64,000 nt of DNA from Pseudoalteromonas piscicida (GTDB taxonomy: Bacteria > Pseudomonadota > Gammaproteobacteria > Enterobacterales > Alteromonadaceae), in the NCBI RefSeq assembly GCF_000238315.3, contig NZ_CP011924.1:3256001-3320000 (forward strand). The letters are read 5' to 3'. Numbering within the stretch: position 1 is the first letter of the stretch; each line of letters starts with the position of its first letter. Under the pieces are notes generated by a model that had not been told where the DNA came from, searched no databases, and was given only the letters and a program-made list of their open reading frames with translations. Both the position numbers and the translations under genes were made by a program. Shown here piece after piece: positions 1-12,383 of this stretch.

Positions 1-320
1 TCAGTGCTAATTGCGTTGAATTCACTCCCAATAATAGCCAGAGATTGGTGCGTAGATTCGCCTTATCTATGAGGGAGTAGGTAGTAGAATGGTGACAGAG
101 CTCGAGCGTGGATATATCCCCAACACTCTCTGGCTATCCAAAGAAGTTTTTAAAACAATGGGTTAGTTAACCCCTTATCCAAACTTCAGCTTTATTAGGC
201 TACAACCGATAAAAGTTCTAGAGGGCTAAATTTTATTAATGGCAACATCCCGCATACTATGCACATAAAGGTATTTTACTGAATTGCCAATACCCGCTTA
301 ATTAATCAAGATTATTGCCA
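1..320. other. Intergenic stretch at window edge, no gene seen
   Basis: I see no convincing coding sequence here. All frames are broken by stops and the only open stretches are under 40 codons. An 11-bp inverted repeat (ATAGCCAGAGA at 34-44 and its complement at 127-137) brackets about 80 bases. The stretch downstream of it is AT-rich. It may be the 3' region of a gene outside the window, a small RNA or a decayed element; nothing in the sequence decides between these. Confidence 0.4.
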
Positions 321-2447
321 CTAGTGCTCTGCAGGCTCTTCATATTTAAGTTGAAATAAGTGGTTATTGATCGGTTTAATTACGTCAACGAGCAGCTTCC
401 CTTCATGAAACTCTATTCCTTTAATCGTGCCTTGGCTTGGCAAGGTAAATATCAATTTGGTACTTTGTTTGGACTGGTAATCGATTTGGTAAATATTGTA
501 TCCATCTGTGTGATATATCATATTCCCCGCAACGGTTAATTTGTGTTTACTAAATGCCTTTGATAGCGGGATTTTAGCAATTGACTCACCAATATTACGA
601 TCAAAAACTTCCACTTTGTCTTTAGTTGATAAAGAAACATATAGATCTTTGCTAATAGATGATAACCATAAAGCATCTTGAACGGGCAATGTCGAAACGA
701 GGTCGCTTGCCTTTGAGTAAATAAACGCTTTATTTTTTGACTTATTCTCCGTTACATACGCAATATCACCATTATGTAAAAATTCCGCCGATATAACTCT
801 CCCTGAAGTTTGAATACTTTCTTCTAACTTCCAACTTTGAGTATTATAGACTTCTAGGCGATCTTGAAACTTCAACAATATTTCATCAAAGCCTTTTCGA
901 GTTTCCACATCAAATGGCTCTTCGACAGAAAGGCGGCTCGCAACAACTGCGCCTTCAAGATCCAACTCAAACAATGTTGACTTACCATTCTCCACAGCAA
1001 CAGCGAAATATCCATTTTCTTTCGGTGAAGAAGATCTGTGGTAGGCTATTTCTTTTTTCAGCTCCGTAAAAGTTAAGCTTTCAATATCAAGTTCGTTTAA
1101 TTGGTGTAAATATGGATAACCCACCACAAGCATATTTTTCCAGTCAATAGATTGATAGCTGGAGTAGCGACTTTCCCCTAAAACTTGGATCGTATTAACC
1201 AGCTGTTTCGAGGTCAAAGAGTATTCATAAATCTTCTTTTCAAAAGGCTGCATCCAAATTAATGTATTTCTGGAACTATCATAATTTGCAGACCAAATTC
1301 GGCTCTTTGATTCATACAGCTTTACAAGGTTTCCACCTTCGGCGCCTGTCATATACAATTCAGAGTACCCTAATTGACGACGTTCAAAAAATACGCTATC
1401 GAGTGCCTCAGAGTAATGTAAAAAATGGTCACCATGTGAATTGATATTTGGAGAAGTTATTTGAAATTCTTCGCCGGTGAGTAAATTTCGGTTTACCAAT
1501 GCCGATAGCTCGTCCCTATTTCGATAGTTGCTTTTTGTGTAAATAAATGAGTTTTCTCCAACACCTGTACCGAATGTAATACGCAATTCGCAATCAAATA
1601 ACGGACTATTACTTGAACTAAAATCTCGACTTATTCTCCATACTTTACAACTTTTATTGGCAACATCGATTACTCGATAAAACAAGGAAGAGCTATCTGA
1701 TGCCCATCCCATTGGAAAGTAATGAAACTTCGCTTCTCCAACGCGCTGCTCTTTACCATCTCTTAAATCTTTAACAACCAAGTAACTTTTATCTTGTCCT
1801 TCAGGAATAAAAGAAAACGCTGCATAATTTTTATCTGGAGATAAAAGTAAAATATTGTACTGACCATCCATCCAGGATAAAGCCTGTTCTTCATAGTGCT
1901 TATTGTTAAACTCAGGTATGGCCTGTTGCTTATTCTCTTCTGATGCTGAATAAAAATATCCGAACCCCACAAGGCAGATCAAGACAAAACTAAAAATCGA
2001 TGCGAAAGCAAACTTTGAGTTTTTAGGCTTAAGCGGATCAGTTTCTATAACTAATGGAACTTCGGTCTTAGTAGCTGATGCCTCATAAACATCACTTTCT
2101 TCATGATAAATAACAATGGGCTCAACAAAGAAGCTGTAACCCTTACGATAGTGAGTTTTAACTATAGTTCCTTTTTGCCTATCTGACTTGAGTACTTTAC
2201 GAAGCTCAGACATTGCTCTGTTAATAGCATTATCGTCAACGTAATTCTGTCTCCAAACATCATCAATTAAATCCTGCCGAGTGATGATCTGATCGCAGTT
2301 AATTGCCAAGTAACAAAGGATATTGAATAAAAGAGGTTCTAATTCACGCTCGACTTCCCCATCGGATATGCATTGACGTCGCGGATCTAGTGTCCACTCG
2401 CCAAACTTCACTTCTTTTACCTTTCTGGGAAAATTTACTTCATTCAT
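321..2447 (-). CDS. ToxR/CadC-type membrane-anchored winged-helix regulator with periplasmic beta-propeller-like domain
   Basis: A 708-residue protein. Residues about 12-107 form an OmpR/ToxR-type winged helix: an N-terminal beta sheet with FGEWTLDP, then the recognition region around DNAINRAMSELRKVLK, ending in the wing KTHYRKGYSFF. One hydrophobic membrane helix follows at about 146-167. The remaining ~540 residues would be periplasmic and contain repeated SPDKNYAAF- and ASDSSSLFY-like strands, as in TolB/PD40 propellers. The architecture matches one-component regulators such as CadC, in which a periplasmic sensor controls a cytoplasmic DNA-binding domain. The gene stands alone; its target and signal cannot be read from context. 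The start ATG is at the 5' end of the wHTH, with no strong ribosome site. The gene looks AT-richer than the atp operon beside it, suggesting an accessory origin. Confidence 0.85.
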   Translation of the reverse strand: MNEVNFPRKVKEVKFGEWTLDPRRQCISDGEVERELEPLLFNILCYLAINCDQIITRQDLIDDVWRQNYVDDNAINRAMSELRKVLKSDRQKGTIVKTHYRKGYSFFVEPIVIYHEESDVYEASATKTEVPLVIETDPLKPKNSKFAFASIFSFVLICLVGFGYFYSASEENKQQAIPEFNNKHYEEQALSWMDGQYNILLLSPDKNYAAFSFIPEGQDKSYLVVKDLRDGKEQRVGEAKFHYFPMGWASDSSSLFYRVIDVANKSCKVWRISRDFSSSNSPLFDCELRITFGTGVGENSFIYTKSNYRNRDELSALVNRNLLTGEEFQITSPNINSHGDHFLHYSEALDSVFFERRQLGYSELYMTGAEGGNLVKLYESKSRIWSANYDSSRNTLIWMQPFEKKIYEYSLTSKQLVNTIQVLGESRYSSYQSIDWKNMLVVGYPYLHQLNELDIESLTFTELKKEIAYHRSSSPKENGYFAVAVENGKSTLFELDLEGAVVASRLSVEEPFDVETRKGFDEILLKFQDRLEVYNTQSWKLEESIQTSGRVISAEFLHNGDIAYVTENKSKNKAFIYSKASDLVSTLPVQDALWLSSISKDLYVSLSTKDKVEVFDRNIGESIAKIPLSKAFSKHKLTVAGNMIYHTDGYNIYQIDYQSKQSTKLIFTLPSQGTIKGIEFHEGKLLVDVIKPINNHLFQLKYEEPAEH

Positions 2448-2703
2448 GATGAGCGCAATGTAATTATTATTAATTCCTTAATTTTATATAATGACACATT
2501 GAAAACAACTACTTATTACAAACAGATAAAAAAAGAACAAAAAAAACATCAACTTTACAAATTGGACAAATAACAACCAAGTACTTTAATACCAAAATAC
2601 AAAATAAAACCAATAAAAAAGAACTAGAAATAGAACCGTTAGTAAACAAAACAAACGATAATTTAAATTTAAGTTAATTTCATATGTTTACAGTGAAGTA
2701 TAA
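2448..2703. other. AT-rich intergenic region upstream of the ToxR-like gene
   Basis: About 250 bases of very A+T-rich DNA with long A runs and no open frame of note. On the minus strand it must contain the promoter of the ToxR-like gene ending at 321. A TATAAA-like element lies near its start codon, but I could not pair it with a good -35. AT-rich DNA of this kind is typical of regions bound by nucleoid proteins such as H-NS; that is inference only. Confidence 0.35.
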
Positions 2704-2730
2704 AAAAACCCACGCGATGCGTGGGTTTTT
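2704..2730 (-). terminator. Intrinsic terminator of the atp operon
   Basis: A perfect hairpin with arms ACCCACGC and GCGTGGGT around a GAT loop, flanked by A and T tracts on both sides. It lies about 20 bases past the atpC stop codon and would end the atp transcript on the minus strand. The symmetric A/T tracts mean it could also work in the other direction. Confidence 0.9.
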
Positions 2731-2751
2731 GATAACCAGATAGGTGGTTGC

Positions 2752-3168
2752 TTATTTGCGCAGCTGGCGAATAACGCGTAGTTGAGCAAGGGCTTCTTCT
2801 AGTTGTACTGCAGCTTGTTGGTAATCCAACTCACCAGTAGTACCAGAAGCCATTTGCGCTTGCGCTTCACGTTTAGCTTCTTCAGCAGCTTGCTCATCAA
2901 GCTCTTCCGCACGAATAGCAACGTCCGCTAGAACAGTTACTGTTTGTGGTTGAACTTCAAGCGTACCGCCTGCAACGTAGATAACTTCTTCTGAGCTATC
3001 TGCTTTAACCAAACGTACCATACCAGGTTTTAGGCCAGTCAGTAGTGGCGCGTGACCTGGATGAATACCAAGCTCACCTTCACTACCTGTCACTTGGATA
3101 GTAGTCACAGCGCCAGAGAACAAGCTCTGCTCTGCACTTACTACATCAAGGTGTACTGTCATTGCCAT
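2752..3168 (-). CDS. atpC: F1Fo ATP synthase subunit epsilon
   Basis: The 138-residue epsilon subunit of the F1 central stalk. It couples rotation to catalysis and inhibits ATP hydrolysis. The N-terminal beta-sandwich holds the typical [17 protein letters not shown] stretch (about 28-44). The C-terminal helical hairpin, rich in Ala, Glu and Gln, runs from about residue 85. The length is typical for the family. An AGGAGG ribosome site lies just upstream of the ATG. This is the last gene of the atp operon, 13 bases after atpD, and is followed by an intrinsic terminator. Confidence 0.97.
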   Translation of the reverse strand: MAMTVHLDVVSAEQSLFSGAVTTIQVTGSEGELGIHPGHAPLLTGLKPGMVRLVKADSSEEVIYVAGGTLEVQPQTVTVLADVAIRAEELDEQAAEEAKREAQAQMASGTTGELDYQQAAVQLEEALAQLRVIRQLRK

Positions 3169-3181
3169 AACAACCTCCTAA

Positions 3182-5460
<2,279 letters not shown>

Positions 5461-5512
5461 GACTCTCTCTCCGAATCTCGGTGAGTAGTTACCTACTCAC
5501 CTTAATAACACA

Positions 5513-7054
5513 TTACCAAGTTTGCGTAGACTTGAACTTCTCAAGAAGCTCTTTAAGCTGCGCTTCGATCTCGGCGTTGTAGTTACCAGTTTCATTGATT
5601 TGAGCCATTAGCTCTGCGTACTCGCTCTTAGCAAATGCGATTAGGCTTGCTTCGAAATCAAGGATCTTGTTGATTTCGATATCTTTTAGGAAGCCTTTCT
5701 CTACTGCAAATAGCGATAATGACATATCAGCAACAGACATCGGTGCGTACTGTTTCTGCTTCATTAGCTCTGTTACACGCTCACCGTGTTCAAGCTGTGC
5801 ACGTGTTGCATCATCAAGGTCAGAAGCGAACTGAGAGAACGCCGCTAGTTCACGGTACTGAGCTAGCGCTAGACGGATACCACCACCTAGTTTCTTAACA
5901 ATCTTAGTTTGAGCTGCACCACCTACACGAGATACCGAGATACCAGCGTTAACCGCTGGACGGATACCTGCGTTGAACAAGTCAGTTTCTAAGAAGATCT
6001 GACCGTCAGTGATTGAGATAACGTTGGTAGGTACGAATGCAGAAACGTCACCACCTTGAGTTTCAATGATTGGCAATGCCGTCAATGAACCTGTTTTACC
6101 TTTTACTTCACCATTTGTGAACTTCTCAACGTAGTCAGCGTTTACACGTGACGCACGTTCTAGAAGACGTGAGTGAAGATAGAATACGTCACCTGGGTAT
6201 GCTTCACGGCCTGGTGGACGCTTAAGTAGTAGTGAGATTTGACGGTAAGCAACAGCTTGCTTAGACAAATCATCATATACGATTAGTGCATCTTCACCGC
6301 GGTCACGGAAGTATTCACCCATAGTACAACCAGAGAACGGCGCTAGGAATTGTAGCGCTGCAGATTCTGATGCAGAAGCAACTACTACGATAGTGTTTGC
6401 AAGTGCACCGTGCTCTTCTAGTTTACGTACTACGTTAGCAATTGTTGACGCTTTTTGACCAACCGCTACGTACACACACTTAACGCCTGTGTCTTTTTGG
6501 TTGATGATAGCATCGATTGCTAATGCTGTTTTACCAGTCTGACGGTCACCGATCACAAGCTCACGCTGACCACGACCAACTGGGATCATCGCATCGATAG
6601 ACTTATAACCAGTTTGTACTGGCTCATCTACTGATTGACGCTCGATTACGCCAGGTGCGATTTTTTCAACTGGTTCAAAACCATCGTTATCAACAGCGCC
6701 TTTACCGTCGATTGGCTCACCTAGCGTGTTAACAACACGACCTAGTAGACCACGGCCTACTGGTACTTCAAGGATACGACCCGTTGATTTAACTTTTACG
6801 CCTTCTTTAAGGTCAGCGTATGGACCCATTACTACAGCACCTACTGAGTCACGCTCAAGGTTTAGTGCGATAGCATAACGGTTGCCAGGAAGCTCGATCA
6901 TCTCACCCTGCATACAGTCAGCAAGACCGTGGATGCGGATGATACCGTCGGTAACAGATACGATAGTACCTTCGTTACGCGCTTCACTTACAACTTCAAA
7001 CTGCTCAATGCGTTGCTTGATCAGTGCAGAAATTTCTGTGGAATTAAGTTGCAT
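5513..7054 (-). CDS. atpA: F1Fo ATP synthase subunit alpha
   Basis: The non-catalytic nucleotide-binding subunit of F1, 513 residues, the same length as in E. coli. The P-loop GDRQTGKT is at residues 169-176. The alpha signature region with [17 protein letters not shown] is present. The N-terminal 20-25 residues form the helix that contacts subunit delta. The gene sits in operon order after atpH with a 14-base gap. Codon use looks strongly optimised, as expected for a highly expressed gene. Confidence 0.98.
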   Translation of the reverse strand: MQLNSTEISALIKQRIEQFEVVSEARNEGTIVSVTDGIIRIHGLADCMQGEMIELPGNRYAIALNLERDSVGAVVMGPYADLKEGVKVKSTGRILEVPVGRGLLGRVVNTLGEPIDGKGAVDNDGFEPVEKIAPGVIERQSVDEPVQTGYKSIDAMIPVGRGQRELVIGDRQTGKTALAIDAIINQKDTGVKCVYVAVGQKASTIANVVRKLEEHGALANTIVVVASASESAALQFLAPFSGCTMGEYFRDRGEDALIVYDDLSKQAVAYRQISLLLKRPPGREAYPGDVFYLHSRLLERASRVNADYVEKFTNGEVKGKTGSLTALPIIETQGGDVSAFVPTNVISITDGQIFLETDLFNAGIRPAVNAGISVSRVGGAAQTKIVKKLGGGIRLALAQYRELAAFSQFASDLDDATRAQLEHGERVTELMKQKQYAPMSVADMSLSLFAVEKGFLKDIEINKILDFEASLIAFAKSEYAELMAQINETGNYNAEIEAQLKELLEKFKSTQTW

Positions 7055-7068
7055 GCTCTTTTTCCCAA

Positions 7069-7602
7069 TTACGATTGTAGCGACGTCGCAAGACGATCTA
7101 ACTTGCCGCGAACAGAACCGTCGATTACGGTGTCACCGGCTTTAATCACTAGGCCACTTACAATGGCTTCGTCGATGCTACAATTCAGCTTAACTTTGCG
7201 TGCGAAACGTTTCTCAAGTGCCGCGACCAATTTTGCTTGCGTATCATCTGCAAGCACTGTTGCTGAAACCACATCTACTTCGATTTCTTTGTCATAGTCT
7301 GCTTTAAATTCAGCAAACAATTCTGCAACAGCTGGAATGGCGGCTAAACGCTCATTTTCGGCCATCAGCTTGATAAGATTTTGACCTTGTTCGTTGAGTT
7401 GCTCAGCACATAACTTGATAATGATTTCAGACTGCTGTGATTCAGTAGCGATGCTACCAAGTAGCGTCTGAACCTGTTCGTCGCTGGTAACTTGACCAGC
7501 GAAGAACAGCATTTCATTCCAAGCTTCAACAGTGCCTTTTTCAACGGCAAGTTCAAAAGCCGCTTTAGCATATGGGCGAGCGATAGTAGTCAATTCAGAC
7601 AT
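7069..7602 (-). CDS. atpH: F1Fo ATP synthase subunit delta
   Basis: The delta (OSCP) subunit joins the peripheral stalk to the top of F1. It is about 177 residues from the preferred start. Two in-frame ATGs lie at 7608 and 7602. The GGAGG ribosome site is only about 2 bases from the first but 8 from the second, so [16 protein letters not shown] is the likelier N-terminus. The C-terminal family pattern, [20 protein letters not shown] with an LxRL-like tail, is present. The gene lies in the operon between atpF and atpA. Confidence 0.96.
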   Translation of the reverse strand: MSELTTIARPYAKAAFELAVEKGTVEAWNEMLFFAGQVTSDEQVQTLLGSIATESQQSEIIIKLCAEQLNEQGQNLIKLMAENERLAAIPAVAELFAEFKADYDKEIEVDVVSATVLADDTQAKLVAALEKRFARKVKLNCSIDEAIVSGLVIKAGDTVIDGSVRGKLDRLATSLQS

Positions 7603-7618
7603 GCTCATACCCTCCTAC

Positions 7619-8089
7619 TTAAAGCTCAGCGACAAGTTTTTCAACGATGTCACTGTGTGTGGCTTGATTGATTTCACGCTCTAAAATCTTCTCAGCGCCT
7701 GCGATAGAAAGTGCAGCGACTTGCGAACGCAGCTCTTCTTTCACACGGTTGCGCTCAGACTCAATTTCAGAGTGTCCCTGAGCAATGATTTTTTCACGCT
7801 CTTGCTGACCACGAGTAGTCTCTTCGTCAACAATCAGCGCAGCACGCTTCTTAGCTTGTTCGATGATTTCAGCCGCTTGTGCTTTCGCTTCTTTCAGCTG
7901 TTCAGCACCTTGTGCACGTACGCGCTCAAGTTCTTTCTCAGCTTCATCAGATGCCGCTAAACCATCTTCGATTTTCTTCTGGCGAGCTTCAATCGCACCA
8001 TTTAGTGGTGGCCATACGAACTTCATACAGAACCATACGAAGACCACAAATGCGATTAATTCACCTATTAGAGTGGCGTTTAAGTTCAC
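7619..8089 (-). CDS. atpF: F1Fo ATP synthase subunit b
   Basis: The peripheral stalk subunit b, 156 residues, the family's usual length. It has one N-terminal membrane helix (about 8-28, rich in Val, Phe and Trp) and then a long charged helix rich in Ala, Glu and Lys (about 35-140) that dimerises along the side of F1. It uses a GTG start with a GGAGGAG ribosome site about 7 bases upstream. The C-terminus contacts delta, encoded next door. Confidence 0.96.
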   Translation of the reverse strand: MNLNATLIGELIAFVVFVWFCMKFVWPPLNGAIEARQKKIEDGLAASDEAEKELERVRAQGAEQLKEAKAQAAEIIEQAKKRAALIVDEETTRGQQEREKIIAQGHSEIESERNRVKEELRSQVAALSIAGAEKILEREINQATHSDIVEKLVAEL

Positions 8090-8138
8090 GACCGCTCCTC
8101 CTTACTTGACAGTTGTTCGTTTCAGGTATTTTGCAATA

Positions 8139-8399
<261 letters not shown>

Positions 8400-8450
8400 T
8401 TAAAGTTTAAGTTTAAATTTAAGTTGTAAAAATCTTTATTATTCAGCTGA

Positions 8451-9311
<861 letters not shown>

Positions 9312-9323
9312 TTATCCCAAAAG

Positions 9324-9704
9324 TTAATGATTAAAAAAAATCAGGACCAACCATTGTGTCAGCATCACGAGCATATACGCGCCAAAGAAAGGCAGCATCA
9401 TTACTGAAAAATGCTTAAAAATCAGTGCAAAGAGCACAACAGTTAGCAAAAATTTTAATCCATTTCCTCGTTTTATCGAGGAATATACTTGATTTGCTTT
9501 GCTTGCACCCATAAATCGAAAGGCGTAAACAGCAAATACAAAATTAGGGAGTACCAACACAGCGCCGCCAGCTAATGCTGAAACTCCGGCTTGTACTCCC
9601 CAACCTATAAAAACGATTACTGCAGCGACTAATGCTACGATACCCTGAATCAAAACACCTTTTAATGCGGCTCGCCGATATGGGCGGGCTAACGAATGAG
9701 TCAC
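9324..9704 (-). CDS. atpI: ATP synthase accessory protein I
   Basis: A 126-residue hydrophobic protein with four predicted membrane helices, the first gene of the atp operon. AtpI-family proteins help assemble the c-ring or support cation supply; they are not part of the finished enzyme. The sequence is weakly conserved, so the call rests on length, topology and its place immediately before atpB. A strong promoter-like sequence lies about 55-80 bases upstream of its start. Confidence 0.88.
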   Translation of the reverse strand: MTHSLARPYRRAALKGVLIQGIVALVAAVIVFIGWGVQAGVSALAGGAVLVLPNFVFAVYAFRFMGASKANQVYSSIKRGNGLKFLLTVVLFALIFKHFSVMMLPFFGAYMLVMLTQWLVLIFFNH

Positions 9705-9757
9705 TTTATATTAACCTTAATGACGTTAAATTTTATCAGGGTATGAAAACTGGCGAA

Positions 9758-9785
9758 ATTATACTTGTTTCTGCTTAATTTGCAA
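9758..9785 (-). promoter_or_regulatory. Sigma-70 promoter of the atp operon
   Basis: On the minus strand TTGCAA (9780-9785) and a perfect TATAAT (9758-9763) are separated by 16 bases. Transcription would start near 9751, about 46 bases before the atpI start codon. This is the best promoter match in the 290-base gap between parB and atpI. Confidence 0.75.
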
Positions 9786-9907
9786 CTTGACGAGACGAAA
9801 TGTGACGCTTTTTGGACGCCAAATAGGTCAAAATTTGTTAGGGAGGAAGGCTTAAATTAAAGCCTGTACAAGAGTGGCTATTTTTCCATCAAAGTTCTTC
9901 GTGTTCT

Positions 9908-9941
9908 CGCTATTTCGCAGCATATCGGAGAGGAAATAGCG
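9908..9941 (-). terminator. Hairpin downstream of parB, possible terminator
   Basis: Nine-base complementary arms CGCTATTTC and GAAATAGCG are separated by 16 bases, starting about 53 bases past the parB stop. There is no T-run after it on the minus strand, so it is a weak candidate for the end of the mnmG-rsmG-parAB transcript. Confidence 0.35.
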
Positions 9942-9993
9942 GCGCAAAATAAAGCACCGCATTCACGTATTAGGCAATTAGTTAAGTCTACCG

Positions 9994-10932
9994 TTAGTCA
10001 GCTTCATTCATTTCAGGGTTAATCCGCCCCAAAATACCATCAAGCTCATCCAAACTAGCATAGGAAATAACCAGTTTACCTTTGCCTTTTTGGTTGTAGT
10101 TGATCTCAACTTTTGCGCCTAAGTTTTCCTGTAATTGCTGTTCAAGCAGCTTGACATCAGGATCTTTTTGCTTCGCTTCTTTTTTCTCAACAGGCTCTAA
10201 AATGGTGCGAACCAGTTTTTCGGTTTCTCTTACGGTTAATCCTTTGGCCACAGCAGTTCTTGCTGCTTCAGATTGCGCTTCACCAGTTAGGGCAAGTAAA
10301 CAACGAGCATGGCCCATTTCTATGTCGCCATGTTCCAACAAGATTTTTACATCATCATTGAGATTGTTGAGACGAAGTAAATTGGTAACCGTCGTACGCG
10401 ATTTACCAACCGCATCGGCAACTTGCTGATGCGTGAGTTCAAATTCATTTAGCAATCGATCTAGAGCAATTGCTTCTTCCATCGCATTGAGGTCTTCACG
10501 CTGAATGTTTTCAATAAGCGCAATCGCAACAGCCGCTTCATCCGGCACATCTTTGATTAAACAAGGAACGGTATCTTGCTTTGCCAGTTGTGCCGCACGC
10601 CAACGTCTCTCACCGGCAATAATTTCAAAGCTTTGCGTGGTAACTTTACGCACCACAATAGGCTGTAAAATCCCCTGTGAACGGATCGAACTCGCCAGTT
10701 CCTCAAGTGCCTGTTCAGACATATCTTTACGCGGTTGGTATTTACCCGGCTTTAGCCACTCAATAGGTAATCGTTGTAACTCTTGTTCAACCGCCGATTC
10801 GGCAGGTGCTTCACTGACTGTCACAACCGCTTCTTGTTGATTAGGCACTGGTGCCGCAGCACTTGGATTAGGTTTAGCTGAGCTGAGTAGGGCATCCAAC
10901 CCTCGGCCTAAACCACGTTTTTTAACCGACAT
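9994..10932 (-). CDS. parB: Chromosome partitioning protein ParB
   Basis: A 312-residue ParB/Spo0J-family CTPase that loads at parS and spreads to form the partition complex. The N-terminal MSVKKRGLGRGLDALLS tail is the ParA-interacting segment. The GERRWRAA motif (about 108-115) is the conserved arginine box that binds CTP. A helix-turn-helix around LTHQQVADAVGKSRTTVTN (about 166-184) recognises parS, and a C-terminal dimerisation region follows. It is co-transcribed with parA, 15 bases downstream. Two perfect parS-like palindromes lie in recF in this window. Confidence 0.96.
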   Translation of the reverse strand: MSVKKRGLGRGLDALLSSAKPNPSAAAPVPNQQEAVVTVSEAPAESAVEQELQRLPIEWLKPGKYQPRKDMSEQALEELASSIRSQGILQPIVVRKVTTQSFEIIAGERRWRAAQLAKQDTVPCLIKDVPDEAAVAIALIENIQREDLNAMEEAIALDRLLNEFELTHQQVADAVGKSRTTVTNLLRLNNLNDDVKILLEHGDIEMGHARCLLALTGEAQSEAARTAVAKGLTVRETEKLVRTILEPVEKKEAKQKDPDVKLLEQQLQENLGAKVEINYNQKGKGKLVISYASLDELDGILGRINPEMNEAD

Positions 10933-10947
10933 GTTCTTTTTATCCTC

Positions 10948-11733
10948 TTAGGCAACCGCAGCCGCTTGCTTTTCTTTGCGTCTTAGCATTTCACCCGCTA
11001 GCGCTAGATAAGCTTTCGCACCGCTTGATGCTCTATCATAATACATCGCAGGCGCTCCAAAACTTGGCGCCTCCGCTAATCGCACATTACGAGGGATCAC
11101 AGTCCGGTACACTTTATCGCCAAAGTGTTGTTTTAACTGCTCAGATACGTCGTTAGCTAGACGATTACGCGGGTCGTACATAGTGCGCAAAATGCCTTCA
11201 ATTTGCAATCCTGGATTCACCAACTTGCCGAGTTGGGTAATGGTGTCCATTAAAGCTGTTAATCCCTCCAGTGCATAATATTCACACTGCATCGGAACTA
11301 AAACCGCATCGGCGGCAGCCATGGCATTTACCGTTAGCATATTTAATGAAGGTGGACAGTCGATGAATATATACTCATATTTATCTTTTATTGTCTCAAG
11401 GGCGTTGCGTAGTCTCACTTCGCGCGCAAACAACTCCATCAGTTTGACTTCTGCCGCGGTTACATCTCCATTGGCTGCGATCAAATGATACTCACCACTG
11501 GTTTCCGTGGTGATCACTTGATCCATTGGCGCTTCTTCGATCAACAGATCATAAACCGTAGCGACATCGGCGTATTTATCAACGCCACTGCCCATGGTTG
11601 CATTGCCTTGGGGATCGAGATCGATCAACAGAACTTTACGTTTAGTCGCCGCCATGGACGCGGCTAAATTCACCGCAGTGGTTGTTTTACCAACACCACC
11701 TTTTTGGTTTGCTATTGCAATGACTCTTGCCAC
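10948..11733 (-). CDS. parA: Chromosome partitioning ATPase ParA (Soj)
   Basis: A 261-residue P-loop ATPase of the ParA/MinD group. The deviant Walker A motif KGGVGKTT lies at residues 10-17. The DLDPQGNAT motif follows at about 39-47, and the Walker B strand is YIFIDCPPS. ParA binds DNA non-specifically and moves ParB-parS complexes. There is no N-terminal DNA-binding extension, so it is the chromosomal (type Ib-like) form. It lies between rsmG and parB with short gaps, as in many gammaproteobacteria. Confidence 0.96.
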   Translation of the reverse strand: MARVIAIANQKGGVGKTTTAVNLAASMAATKRKVLLIDLDPQGNATMGSGVDKYADVATVYDLLIEEAPMDQVITTETSGEYHLIAANGDVTAAEVKLMELFAREVRLRNALETIKDKYEYIFIDCPPSLNMLTVNAMAAADAVLVPMQCEYYALEGLTALMDTITQLGKLVNPGLQIEGILRTMYDPRNRLANDVSEQLKQHFGDKVYRTVIPRNVRLAEAPSFGAPAMYYDRASSGAKAYLALAGEMLRRKEKQAAAVA

Positions 11734-11747
11734 ATTGTCCTCGACAA

Positions 11748-12368
11748 TTAATCTTTAGAAAGAATGATTAAATGGCGCTCACCTTCAAGCTTGGGCACCA
11801 CTAAACTAATATCTTGCGATAAACTCACGCCGTTTGGTAGTTGTTCTAGCTCATCCGCAGGGTATTGGCCCTTTAGTGCTAAGAATACACCTTGGTTATC
11901 GATTAAATGTGAACACCACTGGATCATATCTTGTAGTGATGCAAAAGCACGGCTGAGTACACCGTCTAATTTAACACTTGGCTGATATTCTTCAACTCGA
12001 GACTGCACTGGGGTAACATTCTCAATGCCAAGCCCATGTTTTACCTGCATTAAAAATCGAACTCTTTTACCAAGGCTATCAAGAAGAACAAAATTGATGT
12101 CCGGTCTAGCTATCGCTAAAACCATACCCGGTAAACCCGGTCCAGTACCAACATCAATATAGTTACTGCCCGTTAGGTGTGGCGCAACAACCAAAGAATC
12201 CATGATGTGTTTAACCATCATTTCTTTTGGGTCACGAACGGAAGTGAGGTTGTAGGCTTTGTTCCATTTATCCAGCAGCTGGACATATTCGACCAACTGC
12301 TGCTTTTGTTGTTCGCTGAGCTCGATTGAGGTATCAGCGAGTAATTCATTCAATTGTTCTAATAACAC
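11748..12368 (-). CDS. rsmG: 16S rRNA (guanine-N7) methyltransferase RsmG
   Basis: A 206-residue SAM-dependent methyltransferase that modifies G527 of 16S rRNA. The SAM-binding motif [13 protein letters not shown] lies at about 71-83. The [12 protein letters not shown] strand and helix and the [10 protein letters not shown] motif typical of RsmG (GidB) follow. It lies 15 bases after mnmG on the same strand, the usual mnmG-rsmG-parA-parB order. Confidence 0.96.
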   Translation of the reverse strand: MLLEQLNELLADTSIELSEQQKQQLVEYVQLLDKWNKAYNLTSVRDPKEMMVKHIMDSLVVAPHLTGSNYIDVGTGPGLPGMVLAIARPDINFVLLDSLGKRVRFLMQVKHGLGIENVTPVQSRVEEYQPSVKLDGVLSRAFASLQDMIQWCSHLIDNQGVFLALKGQYPADELEQLPNGVSLSQDISLVVPKLEGERHLIILSKD

Positions 12369-12383
12369 AGTGTTCCACTGCTA

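Noticed and set aside
89..166. Short 25-codon open frame on the plus strand
   Set aside because: No ribosome site, no family pattern and surrounded by stops; likely chance.
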